Below, piece after piece: positions 35,401 to 44,800 of a DNA stretch of 64,000 nt. The notes beneath the pieces were generated by a model. It saw only the letters and a list, made by a program, of their open reading frames with translations. It had not been told where the DNA came from and did no database searches. The position numbers and the translations under genes were made by a program. Location: NCBI RefSeq assembly GCF_035083965.1, contig NC_089729.1, forward strand, positions 1,123,501-1,187,500. Direction: 5' to 3'. Within the stretch, counting starts at the first letter, position 1. The number at the start of each line of letters is the position of its first letter. The DNA is from Branchiostoma lanceolatum (Eukaryota; Chordata; Leptocardii; Amphioxiformes; Branchiostomatidae).

Positions 35401-38400
35401 GTGGAAACATCCTTTCCTGTTGCACGAACCCCCAACATTGTTGTGGGTATGTTTCTCATTGCCTGTCATAGATTTAAGTGTTAGAACAGAAGGCAAGAAA
35501 CATATCATCATTGTGAAAGGTATTGCTGAGTTTATGGGCCTTTAATATACAATAATTGTGTAATTTTTCATGACATCAGGCCCTATCAAGATAAAGTCAA
35601 ACCTGAAGTGACCACCTCTACGTAAGGCCAATTTGACCACTTTTTGGTGGTCTGTTAGATGATTTTTCCAATTGAGTCATTGGAGGAGTAAGAACCCTGT
35701 CTATAGTGACCACCTGTCCACATGGGTCATGCTTCTCTGGGTGGTCTTCTTGGGCAGGTTTGACTGTAATTCAGATTTGGACCAACAAAGGAACAAAATC
35801 AACTAGTAAGGAATGACTTTTTTTTAAGAGGTACAAATCTTTAAGCTTGGAAAATTTAAATTGAACTTGTTCAAATCTTCTGATGCCGTGTGATAAAGCA
35901 TTATCCATGTGATTAGAAATTTGAATCTTAATGTTTTTTGCCTCCTAGATGAGTTCAAAGACACTGTTGCTGCTGCGGGAAACGATGCCAACAAACAAAA
36001 CAGGTCGACAACGCCAGACAAGCCGCTCCTTCCCAAAAAGAAAGTGCAGTGGCGGAAGGAAGATCTAGAGAGAAGATACAAAAACATTCCTGACAGTTAT
36101 ACGCAGAGCGAGCACTGCACACATTCTGTGACAATAAGTAGCGAATCCACCGATGACGATATGCAGTATTACAGCGTAGTTCCTGCGGAAAAAGACAGCG
36201 GAGCTCACAAAAACTCGCATGTGTCGAGTGCGCAGCGGTCCAGTGACAGACATGTTTACATGAACACACCGCCGGCACATGTTGGTGACAGAAGTAGAGT
36301 CTATATGAAGTGTATGTCCACTGACAATCACACCACGGAGGATGCCGAGAGACTTATGGTGGCTGCGAATGTGAAAAGGTCCGGGTCCATGCCACTTCTG
36401 ACTGACCTGCCACACCCTGCATCGATTCCGTACTACAACGTTCCAGGTACAGCCTTTCCTTTCATCTGTGAATAACTTCGTCGGATCGGAAGCTCAATGG
36501 ATAATGCTAGGGTCACATTTCCATACCGGGACCCAGCTGGGCTGTTTGCGGGAACGTAAAATAAAAACTCATATCAAGAAATATACACAGATCGTGCTTA
36601 TGCAAATATTCTAGCCCCCCATTGATAGAGAACTGATTGACATGCTGGTATAAAAGCATTATATTAAACATCCTGGATCGAGTAATGTATATTATGATAA
36701 AACCATTTTTCTGATGTTTACCATGCTACCATGCTATCCCTTCAGTCCACTCAAACCCTTGTGTGCACCGCTGGACTGCCTTGATTTGCAATTACCAACT
36801 TACCTGACTTGTTTGGTTAAAGTTTTGATAAGAACTTGCCGACTTGGTTCCAGATCTGAAGGCCGAACCATTTTACCAGAATCCAAACCTGAAAGGTCAA
36901 AAGGGCAGCAGATGCCCCCCTCCCCCATCAGTGGCTCCAGGAGATAGTCAGAAGAAACCTGTACCTGCCCCAAGACGAACTGCAAGCAAGTAAGACATTC
37001 ACAATAAATCGCATTTTGCTAGCATTCTACTTTATTTTATGTTGTGCACCCAAGACACTTTTTGTGCACCTAGATTTTTAGTTAAGGTGCACCAGTGCTC
37101 CTATTCCCCAAAATGAATTTCAAGCCCTGGTAAGGAGTGGATATGAGAAATAGTAATACATGTATGTAGAAGTAGCTATTACCATTAGAACATACATTCA
37201 GAATCTGTAATTGTTCAATTTTGTTGTTGTTGATGACTTGTTTATAGGCAAGAGCTGCATTCAGTTGAATACTATGAGGAGCATCCCATGCACCCTTGCA
37301 AGGAAGAGCAGAACCAAGACGGCCAAAAGAAAGATGTAAGTAAATTTGGAGATATTGTTGGTATTCATTCTACATGTAAAGTATTACTTGTTTTTAAAAT
37401 GTTCTTGTATAACCCACTGCCCTAACAGTCTAAAAAGGCTATGGGACTACCTTTACCTTTTTTTTTACCAGATAATAAGTGTGATAATGTACTGTGACAA
37501 TATGTTGTGATAATATGTTGTGATAATGTGTTGTGATAATGTGTTGTGATAATGTGTTGTGATAATGTGTTGTGATAATGTGTTGTGATAATGTGTTGTG
37601 ATAATGTGTTGTGATAATGTGTTGTGATAATGTGTTGTGATAATGTGTTGTGATAATGTGTTGTGATAATGTGTTGTCACAGTGATAATGTGTTGTGATA
37701 ATGTATGATGTAAACACTCCTGCCCAGATGATGAGTGTGATAATGTGTTGTGATAATGAGTTGTGATTATGACTGTGATAATGTGTTGTGATAATGTATG
37801 ATGTGAACACTCCTGCCCAGATCATGAGTGTGATAATGTGTTATGATAATGTGTTGTCACAGTGATAATGTGTTGTGATAATGTATGATGTGAACACTCC
37901 TGCCCAGATCATGAGTGTGATAATGTGTTGTGATAATATGTTGTCACAGTGATAATGTGTTGTGATAATGTATGATGTGAACACTCCTGCCCAGATCATG
38001 AGTGTGATAATGGACCGCAGTCTGGAGGAGGACAGCCTGGGCCTGCCCAAGGAGAAGTGGGAGAAGCTGCTGCTGCTTCTCTGCTTTCCCAGCCCGCTGC
38101 AGAACGACTGGAGGGTGTTGGCATCCAAACTAGGTGAGATTCCCCTTGATTTTGTGTCATCGGGCTAGTAATGCTTCGGTCCCAATGTGTGTGGTGCCCG
38201 TTTGGGGTGTAGTCCGCAGAACGACTGGAGGGTGGTGGCATCTAAACTAGGTGAGATTCGCCTTGAATCTGTTTCATCAGGCTAGCAACGCCTTGGTCCA
38301 AGGCATGGCTGCTAGGACATTAAGGGACTGGTATTTGATCAGCCATAATTTCCATGAAATTACCATGGCAGCGTGCACTAACCAAGCATTAGTGCTGCAT

Positions 38401-40749
38401 ATGTATTTCTGGCATTAATGCTACATAAGACCATAGTTTTGCAAGGGTAACGCTTCGGTCCCAATTGTGTGGTGCCCGTTTGGGGTGTAGTCCTGGCCAG
38501 CCCCAAAGCCACAAATTTGTCCCGGTGGACTGCCGGGTACCGGGGAGTACCTCCCGGTGTTCGCATGATTAGCTTAATGCGTCTATTTGTTACCGGGTCC
38601 CGCATTGATTGTAAGTCCGAGTTAAAATGATTCGGGGTCCTGGCCGGGCTCAAAAATAGCGAGGCAGCCGCAGGGTGTCCCACGTCACCATCCTAAATGA
38701 CGAATATGCAATCCCTTACAACATGTCCGAGCTGGAGTCGACCCCTAGGATCGAACTCGGGCCCTAGGATCCACGGAATTCGATCCAGATGTCAAAGCAG
38801 CGGGGTTGTGTTTCCGCTTGCGCCAAGGGGACATAATTACAGAAAACTGTGCAAGTTGGAGCCAATCTTTTATCTTCTTATTTCGCCTCAGATCTAACCA
38901 ATGTCGACGTGATGTTGCTGGAGAGTGTGCGGGAGAACTACAAGGAGCTGCCGGCACGATACGTCTTCAAGTACGTTGTTTTCTTACAAATCTATAGGAT
39001 GCTTCGTTGAACGGGCTTGTTCAATGTATAGGATGCTTCGTTGAACGGGCTTGTTCAATGCAACACCATAGTTGACCTCTTTTTGGCGAAGCTGATGAAA
39101 GATGAAGATGACCTGAGAAACAGCAGTGAACATTCAATTTGGTTTTGAAGGCTTTCAGGTTGTATACATTCTACGGGAGGGATTCTTTCCTTTTTTTAAC
39201 GGGTTTGTTCAATGCAAGGCCACAGTTGACCTCTTCTGGGCACTTAACTAAGCTGATGGAAGATGAAGATGATTATATATGCAGAGAGACAGTGCTCAAC
39301 ATTCAATGGTCGTATACATTGTATGGGAGTGATTCTTTCCTTTTTTGAAGGGTCTGTTGAATACCAGGCCATACATGTAGTTGACCTCTTCTAGTCATTG
39401 AACTAAGTTGCTGGAAGATGATTATGCTGGGAGACAAACTTTCACTCAAATAGTCACACTCACATTTTCACATACATAGATATTGTTAAGCAACAATAAT
39501 ATATATCTAATGTTACGTATTGTATATAACAACACTTAACATTTGTGACTGTATTCTCAGTGACACCTGCAAGCTACAGTGCAAAATGAACAAGTCATTA
39601 TTAATAATTGCCCCAAAGAAGCTGACAGATGGTCTTTGAAATGTTCAAGCTGTTATATCACTCATTGTTTGTGAAAAAAGAACATAATAATTGTTATTCA
39701 GTACCTTTATCTTTCTACATATTCAGGTACTTTACATTTGGAATCACATCATCTCACCATTGTTGCTTAACAGTATCTATTAATGTAACAATACTTTACG
39801 TTTGGGACTGCATTGTCAGCAGTAACACCTACAGTAGCTTCAGTGCACTGTGAACTAGTCAGTATTGCCCTGATGAAGATGACAGAAGGTCATCGAAACG
39901 TCGGCTCTTGTAAATACTTGGTTGTGAATAAAAGAACCTTGCTATTCAGTCATTCACCAACCCGATGAAATTATTCAGGGAAGAACTTTCTTATTCAGTA
40001 CCTTTACCTTTCTACATCGCCAGGTACTGGCAGAGACACGGCCCCTCCCCTACATGCGTAATCGAAACTGAATTATTTCAGCTCCAACTCGTCGGTTGTG
40101 AAAAAACGAACTTTGTTATTGGGTACTAGCAGAGACACGGGCCCCTCTCCTACACGCGTCATCGACACTTCTAAGCTGTTAAACCACTCATCGGTGGTGA
40201 AAAAGGAACTTTGTTATTGAGCACCTTTACCTTTGTGCATCTGCAGGTACTGGCAGAGACACGGGCCCCTCTCCTACACGCGTCATCGACACTTCTAAGC
40301 TGTTATACCACTCATCGGTGGTGAAAAAGGAACTTTGTTATTGAGCACCTTTACCTTTGTGCATCTGCAGGTACTGGCAGAGACACGGGCCCCTCTCCTA
40401 CACGCGTCATCGACACTTCTAAGCTGTTAAACCACTCATCGGTGGTTAAAAAGGAACTTTGTTATTGAGCACCTTTACCTTTGTGCATCTGCAGGTACTG
40501 GCAGAGACACGGGCCCCTCCCCTACACGTCATTGACACTTCTAAGCTGTTAAACCACTCATCGGTGGTTAAAAAGGAACTTTGTTATTGAGCACCTTTAC
40601 CTTTCTACATCTCCAGGTACTGGCAGAGACACGGGCCCCTCCCCTACACCAGGCAGGAGGTTCAGAGAGTCCTGATCGAACTGGAGAGACTGGAACTGGC
40701 AGGGATGTTCGACGACTACTGCACTCTACCCATAAAACCTGTGTCCTAA
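26432..40749 (+). CDS. DOK-like docking adaptor with PH, IRS/DOK-type PTB-like, multi-YxN tail and C-terminal death domain
   Basis: Exons: 26432-26515, 29467-29503, 30339-30514, 32080-32164, 32334-32410, 33273-33438, 34544-35446, 35949-36446, 36854-36989, 37248-37335, 37995-38133, 38892-38970, 40617-40749. All are GT-AG with matching phases; 2601 nt, 866 aa. Residues 10-127 resemble the DOK PH domain (EGPLCLL, GFKKTKYWVVL). Residues 140-232 resemble an IRS-type PTB domain (FVVNLTEVSLGF, GLWDLAHVEIND, FLKLAIG, helix RARLELVTKMKTF). Residues 235-500 are Pro/His/Ser-rich with PxxP runs. The tail has YxN (Grb2 SH2-type) motifs at Y553, Y613, Y671 and Y683, plus YYSVV. Residues 770-855 form a death domain (NDWRVLASKL, VDVMLLE, KYWQRHG, LIELERLELAGMFDDY). 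Expected to act under the membrane, linking tyrosine kinases to death-fold partners; this role is inference. No close named orthologue was recognised. Confidence 0.88.
27743..27890. mobile_element. Foldback MITE with arms of about 38 bp
   Basis: ATTCTTCAAGCAGAGGTTTC and AGTTGGGGGGCTACT on the left are mirrored by AGTAGCCCCCCAACT and GAAACCTCTGCTTGAAGAAT on the right. The termini match those of 57138-57465. Confidence 0.8.
28385..28737. mobile_element. Degenerate MITE of the CAGGGCTCGAAAT family
   Basis: It shares TTTTTGACTGTGGGT, ATTTTGTAGGCTATAGGGTA and the right part GTGCACCAGTGCACCTATTC with 20064-20457. The ends are eroded. Confidence 0.6.
29707..29855. repeat. Near-perfect long hairpin, arms of about 65 bp
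   Basis: GACCTGGTCAGCAACTAAAA through GGACATTGGTTAAC is mirrored after a loop of about 15 nt. Arm identity looks complete, implying a recent foldback insertion, or an active hairpin RNA if transcribed from the adaptor intron that holds it. Confidence 0.9.
30570..30745. repeat. Dispersed repeat, second copy at 38283-38445
   Basis: Both copies share CCTTGGTCCAAGGCATGGCT, GAAATTACCATGGCAG, GTGCACTAACCAAGCATTAG and TGCTGCATATGTATTTCTGG. They sit in two different introns of the adaptor gene, each shortly after an exon. A whole-block duplication is possible. Confidence 0.75.
30745..31010 (+). mobile_element. SINE split by a short poly(T)/poly(A) insertion
   Basis: The tRNA-like head ends GGGTTCAAATCCCTTGAT and the body resumes at ATGTCACCGATGTTGTGCC. 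Between them is a roughly 80-bp T- and A-rich insert flanked by CAAATCC(C)TTGAT on both sides, a likely target-site duplication. Confidence 0.6.
31005..31280 (+). mobile_element. tRNA-Ala-like SINE, forward copy
   Basis: The head GGCCTAATTGGTAGAGTGTT, CGCCTTGCATACGG and GAGTTCGAACCCCGG resembles tRNA-Ala(TGC). The body runs through GGGAAAGAGTATGGAAGTTA to TGGCCCAAGGGCTTCGAATG. An inverted partner lies at 31370-31622 and a fragment at 45535-45680. Confidence 0.7.
31370..31622 (-). mobile_element. tRNA-Ala-like SINE, inverted copy
   Basis: On the plus strand it reads body first (GTTCCTTCCCACACAGATGG, CCCATCTCCGTTTCAATAGC) and head last (GGATTGAACTCACGGCC, ACAAGGCGAACACT). It faces the copy at 31005-31280, so an intron transcript could fold across the pair. 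Confidence 0.7.
31646..32060. mobile_element. MITE of the CAGGGCTCGAAAT family abutting adaptor exon 4
   Basis: It starts AGGGCTCGAAATAG and ends CAAGCCCTG, only about 20 bp before the exon that begins at 32080. The exon's polypyrimidine tract therefore starts right at the element's edge. Confidence 0.7.
32639..32690 (+). pseudogene. Degenerate duplicate of the start of adaptor exon 6
   Basis: TTTAGGTCTCACTGGGTTTT and AACTCCTTGTTGGTGAACA closely match the true acceptor and exon start at 33270-33310 (TTTAGGTCTCGCTGGGCTTC, AACTCCCTGATGGCCAACA). The frame would start VSLGFNSL and then diverge, and there is no matching donor. It looks like a decayed exon copy. Confidence 0.6.
32955..33215. mobile_element. 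Foldback MITE with GAAACGTC motif
   Basis: AACCAGGTAATCTCAC, TGTCTGTCAGACACCTTCTT and GACTGGAGTACTGCTTCTCG on the left are mirrored on the right, ending GGTGAGATTACCTGGTTA. It lies about 60 bp before exon 33273. Confidence 0.8.
33478..34362 (+). repeat. 39-42-bp minisatellite with splice-site-like units, about 22 copies
   Basis: The unit is AGCACCAAGGACAGGTATGT plus TTGTGTGTGGATAGTGTTC. Many units place TTCAG, a 12-nt CACCAAGGACAG segment and a GTATGT donor-like sequence in order, i.e. a consensus-looking micro-exon. It fills most of the intron between exons 33438 and 34544. Long translated frames are artefacts. Confidence 0.9.
34735..34930 (+). repeat. Coding minisatellite in the proline-rich region of the adaptor
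   Basis: Within exon 34544-35446, degenerate units encode SPHTQPTHP-type peptides about five times, with PSPRT or PFPGT linkers. The copy number is probably polymorphic. It lies between the PTB-like domain and the phosphotyrosine tail. Confidence 0.8.
35585..35772. mobile_element. Foldback repeat, relative at 57475-57650
   Basis: GTCAAACCTGAAGTGACCAC on the left is mirrored by GGTGGTCTTCTTGGGCAGGTTTGAC-type sequence on the right. 57475-57650 shares GTGGACAGGTGGTCACTACA and GGTGGTCCTTATG. Confidence 0.65.
37478..37994 (+). repeat. TGATAATGTGTTG microsatellite with three decoy copies of the exon 11 acceptor
   Basis: 13-bp units grade into 87-93-bp units, each with ACTCCTGCCCAG followed by ATCATGAGTGTGATAATG (ATGATG in the first). 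Exon-like starts are at 37728, 37821 and 37908; the true exon starts at 37995. The exon's own first 18 nt appear to be the seed of the array. Confidence 0.85.
38211..38290 (+). pseudogene. Partial duplicate of the 3' end of adaptor exon 11
   Basis: CCGCAGAACGACTGGAGGGT, GGTGGCATCTAAACTAG and the donor GTGAGATT copy the true exon end at 38096-38140. The copy keeps an AG before AACGAC and a GT donor, and would encode NDWRVVASKL. The downstream intron sequence is copied too. Confidence 0.75.
38283..38445. repeat. Second copy of the dispersed repeat at 30570-30745
   Basis: Shares the CCTTGGTCCAAGGCATGGCT to TTTCTGGCATTAATG block, with few differences. Confidence 0.7.
38990..39420. repeat. Tandem repeats in adaptor intron 12
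   Basis: GATGCTTCGTTGAACGGGCT plus TGTTCAATG occurs twice back to back. A unit of about 175 bp containing GTTGACCTCTT, GATGAAGATGA and GGGATTCTTTCCTTTTTT then repeats about 2.5 times. Confidence 0.75.
40011..40616 (+). repeat. Five tandem decoy copies of the final adaptor exon start
   Basis: Units of about 100-124 bp each carry CTTTACCTTTGTGCATCTGC plus AG, then GTACTGGCAGAGACACGGGC. Exon-like starts are at 40024, 40123 (AG lost), 40247, 40371 and 40495; the real exon starts at 40617. Used as terminal exons, copies 3 and 4 would read YWQRHGPLSYTRHRHF and stop, truncating the death domain. Confidence 0.9.
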
Positions 40750-40758
40750 CTTCATACA

Positions 40759-40902
40759 TACTGTAAATGCAGAAATGTTTGCGGTGGTTTTATGCTCGCG
40801 GTTTTTGCGATGAACGTTCAGCGCTACTGAACTTAAAACCACCGCTCCATTTTGTCTCTACCGCGAAATAAAAACCATGCGAACTTAAATGCATTAACAG
40901 TA
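40759..40902. mobile_element. MITE of the TACTGTAAATG family in the adaptor 3' UTR
   Basis: It starts TACTGTAAATGCAGAAATG and ends TTAAATGCATTAACAGTA, 9 bp after the stop codon. It contains AATAAA at 40867-40872, so the transposon supplies a candidate poly(A) signal. Confidence 0.75.
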
Positions 40903-41660
40903 GTTTATTGTTTTGTTTTCTTTTGCGGTTAGAAATTACCCGTGCAATGGCAGCCTTTCTAGTTCACAGATACATATTTGCTGAAGCAGAACACTTGCAC
41001 TTTGTGGAACTCTCGTTGTCTGGGCAGCTGCCATTCCTGCTGTCCTAGACTTTATTGTTCTGAATGAACATTGCGGTCCTTATCAGGACTGACTTACATT
41101 GATGTTACAGTCCACTGATGTAAAACCATGTAGTTAAAATATCGACAGTATCAAAACGAAATATTATACAGAGGATTAGACTATGACAACATCAACAATA
41201 CTGCAACATAAGATAGAGTTTTGCAGGCATCATATGGACAAAACATGTAGCTCTTGCTCTCAGGATGAAGGCGATTTATGTCTGTTTGATTTTCTAATTG
41301 GTGGTAAGATTCTGACCTTATATGTAGTAACTGTTCAATGATGTATTTTGTATAATGTATACAGGTCTAACCTTCATCGAAAATTTTATATCGTCAAAGA
41401 AACAATTTTGTTGGAAAGGCCTTGCAATAATACATTTTGTCTTCCAGGTCCTATTACAAATATAGAAGGGTCTATACATGGTTAACATGTATGTATGCTT
41501 TTGTATATACGAAAGTTAAATGTTATGAGTATAAATTATACAACATGAAAAATAACGATTTGCATTTATTCATTTCTCTCTCTAATGCTGCCTTCTTTGA
41601 TGAGAGGTACATAATATCACAATCATATAGAATATATTTGCCCTCCTTTGGTGATGCCAA

Positions 41661-41666
41661 AATAAA
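41661..41666 (+). other. Candidate distal poly(A) signal of the adaptor gene
   Basis: AATAAA followed by GTGACATTGG, about 910 nt after the stop codon and about 190 bp before the end of the converging gene's coding sequence. Confidence 0.4.
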
Positions 41667-41856
41667 GTGACATTGGAAAAAAACACTGATTCTACTAGTA
41701 TTGTCCTTGTTCCTGAGATGTTGTTGGTCAGTCACAGTCCTAAATCCATGCTCTATCTCCAAACAGATTTTGGGAGTTTGGTTTTGCCCACCAACATCTG
41801 CTTCGAGATTTGTCTAGCCCACATTTTATTAAAACCATTTCTACGAGTTCACAGTC

Positions 41857-44800
41857 TCAGACCAACAGGGCTTGAGTAAAAGAGAGCGTTGCAAAAACCG
41901 CTGCCAAGAGAACATAGGACCCTCTGTGGAAACCATCAGCACCTCCCAAGCAGGCTGTCCCGGTCTCTGTACGGTTTACAGCGCACCTGGTCTGGAGGGC
42001 GGGGTCGGACGCCGCCGGTGCGGTGAAGTTTGACAGGCCGCACGTCCGGCTCACCTAGAGAGAACATGATAGACTGTTTATTGTAATCACAAAAAGCGAA
42101 CATACATGTACCAAAAGCGATAGAAAGTGATATTGATCCAGTTTAGCTCACTGAAAAGCTACTCTTCCAACGGTCGTGACAGGGAAGACAGACGCTATGT
42201 ATGTACAGTTAGTACATCTTTATAAAGAATTGACACAAGACAATACACAGTGGACCGCCATGCAGCACAAGCTGGTATTGTAAATTAGATTCAAGAATAA
42301 AACACTAAAGGCAGTCCATAGAATTACAGGTTCTTTGTACCAGGGAAATTCCTCTAGCTCTTTTTGACCAAGTACCATGAACAATTAACCACGGCCTAAT
42401 GTCCCGTGCTAAGGACTACGACTGTTACCGGAAGTGTGCATGTTGGGTGGGTGATACAGTGGGAATAGAACTCACGGCTTCTAGTTCCAGACGCAGAGTC
42501 AGTAACGGCTGGACTACGCAGGCTTGGATACCACTACCCTACCTGGTCGAAGTGTTCCTGGTCGGCTGGGAAGGCCACGGAGAGGTAGTTCACCTCGTCT
42601 GGCAGGAACATGTCGCCGTCGCGCTTCAGCAGCAGGATGTAGTCTTCTCCGATGTCCACTGTTACAGGCAGGAAGAAAATACAAGATTAAGTCTTAGACC
42701 AAGTGTAGCTTGAGCAGAATTCATGACACTATAATGTGGTCTAACTTGAAAAGGGTACATTCGACGTACACGTCCAACCGCAAAAACAAACAAAATCTTA
42801 TTTTAATCTTTTTTATTTTATTCAGATTTACCACATTTGTGGAAGGATTGACATAACAGGTGACTATCACCTTTTCAAGATGTCAACCCAGACCAGACTG
42901 TAATGTTTGGACCATCGCACACCGGGGCATGCCCCTACTCTTTTTCGGAAGGTGTGGTGGGTTCTTTAACGTGCGTGGGGTGTGGCTCTCCCCAAACACG
43001 GGACCTCCATTTGACGTCCTATCAGAGGGACCTCCCTAACTGAAGCTAGGTGCTCATTTACACCTGAGTGAAGTGATGAAATTCGTGTTGAGTGCCTTTC
43101 CCAAGGGCACAACGTCAGGGCGCATGTCCAGACATGTCTGGGGGCAAGTCGTGATCGAACTCGGGTTCCCTTGTTTGACGGCCGCCACACGGCGCCACGA
43201 TTTGCATGTTCAAGTTAAGTGTCCACAAAGTGACGCCAGCTGAAAGTGAGGGCTATTCTACCCTTGAAGAAGTGGCATCAAATGCATTGAATTGATCACA
43301 ACAACTACATGGGTTATTGTTTTCAAAGAACACTTCTGCATGTGCAATGTGACGCACTGGAGCCAAAACATCAAAGTTCAAGGTTGCTGGCCATTTTTTA
43401 ATGTTTTGCCAGTGGACTTCACCTTTGACCCATTACCCATGATGCATCAACCTGCACATGTGCACTTCAAACCGTGAACAAGCCTATCATGCCTTTTGAA
43501 AAAGAGTAGGGGCATGCCCCGGTGTGCGATGGTCCAAACCTTACAGTCTGGTCTGGGTTGACATCTTGAAAAGGTGATAGTCACCTGTTATGTCAATCCT
43601 TCCACAAATGTGGTAAATCTGAATAAGATAAAATGCCCACCCTTGGTATGGTGACATGACGTCAGCTGACCCATCTCGTCCACAATGAGGTTGGACGGCA
43701 GTGGGCCGCCTTTGAACACACAGTACACCTGCAGCACTCCTCTGTAGGCCATAGGCCAGTAGCCATACGTACCTGTCGTTGGAAAAACAACATTCAAAGC
43801 TTTGTTAGGACTACAGTTATATTTCTATCCGATACACACTTGGAAAATTGTCTGGACGTATGATAATGACGTGTGACGATGATACGTCGGGGATTTTTAT
43901 GGCCCATACAACCTTGTCGTAGGTTACATCCAGGGTGATGAAAACGCCGGACGTACGTCGCGCAGGGCCAGTTCACACCCAGGAAAAAAGGCGACATACG
44001 TCAAAGACGTACATCGTTGTTGTACGTCATCATCGTACGTCCAGAAAATTTTCCCAGTATGTATCGGGTCTTAGTCTGGCCCCCGTGCACCTATTCCCAA
44101 AAATGAACTTCGAGCCCTGACAGTTATATTTCTTCTGGCCCCTATAAAAATGTGATTCTCCCTCATGACCTCTATGAATAAGTGATGAGCTGATTTGAGT
44201 TTTTCATTAATAAATAAAGGATAAGAAAACAGCAAAAATTCAATTCTCATTATAGTTTTTTTTTATTAATTAATAAATAAAGGCTCATACAAATAAACAA
44301 GACTCCATTCTCATGTACCTGTCATTAAAAAAAAAATTCAATGCTTTTTAATGACTCTAGTCATATATCTTTCATGTAATTGAATATGGGCCCGGGCAGC
44401 TGGTTTAAAATCTTGCAAATTATTTACACAATATGCAGCTTAAAGCAGCATGGATGGGCCATGGGCAATCTACCTGGCCAGGAAGGATGAACAAAACTTA
44501 ACAGAGTATGGTATACCGAACAATAAATTCTTCATTTCTGTTCTTTCACCTCTTCCTTTTTGACAATAAGCATTCTATGACATTAGCATCCATTTTCCGA
44601 AATATTTTTTTTGCGATTTACGGCACATATTTTTTATTTTGCAGCTGCTTTGTATGATTTACAGTTTGGCTGAAATCGTTGTTTTGTGTGTGAGCGTTGA
44701 ATTGGACGAAAATTGATGCGCTCGCGGATGTCATCCATATAATCAAATCAACATGGCCTTATGAATGAGTACCAACCATTGACTTTGTCCAGGACCCTGG

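Noticed and set aside
35055..35511. Alternative frames on both strands within the proline-rich exon
   Set aside because: They overlap adaptor exon 34544-35446, whose phase is fixed by both neighbours.
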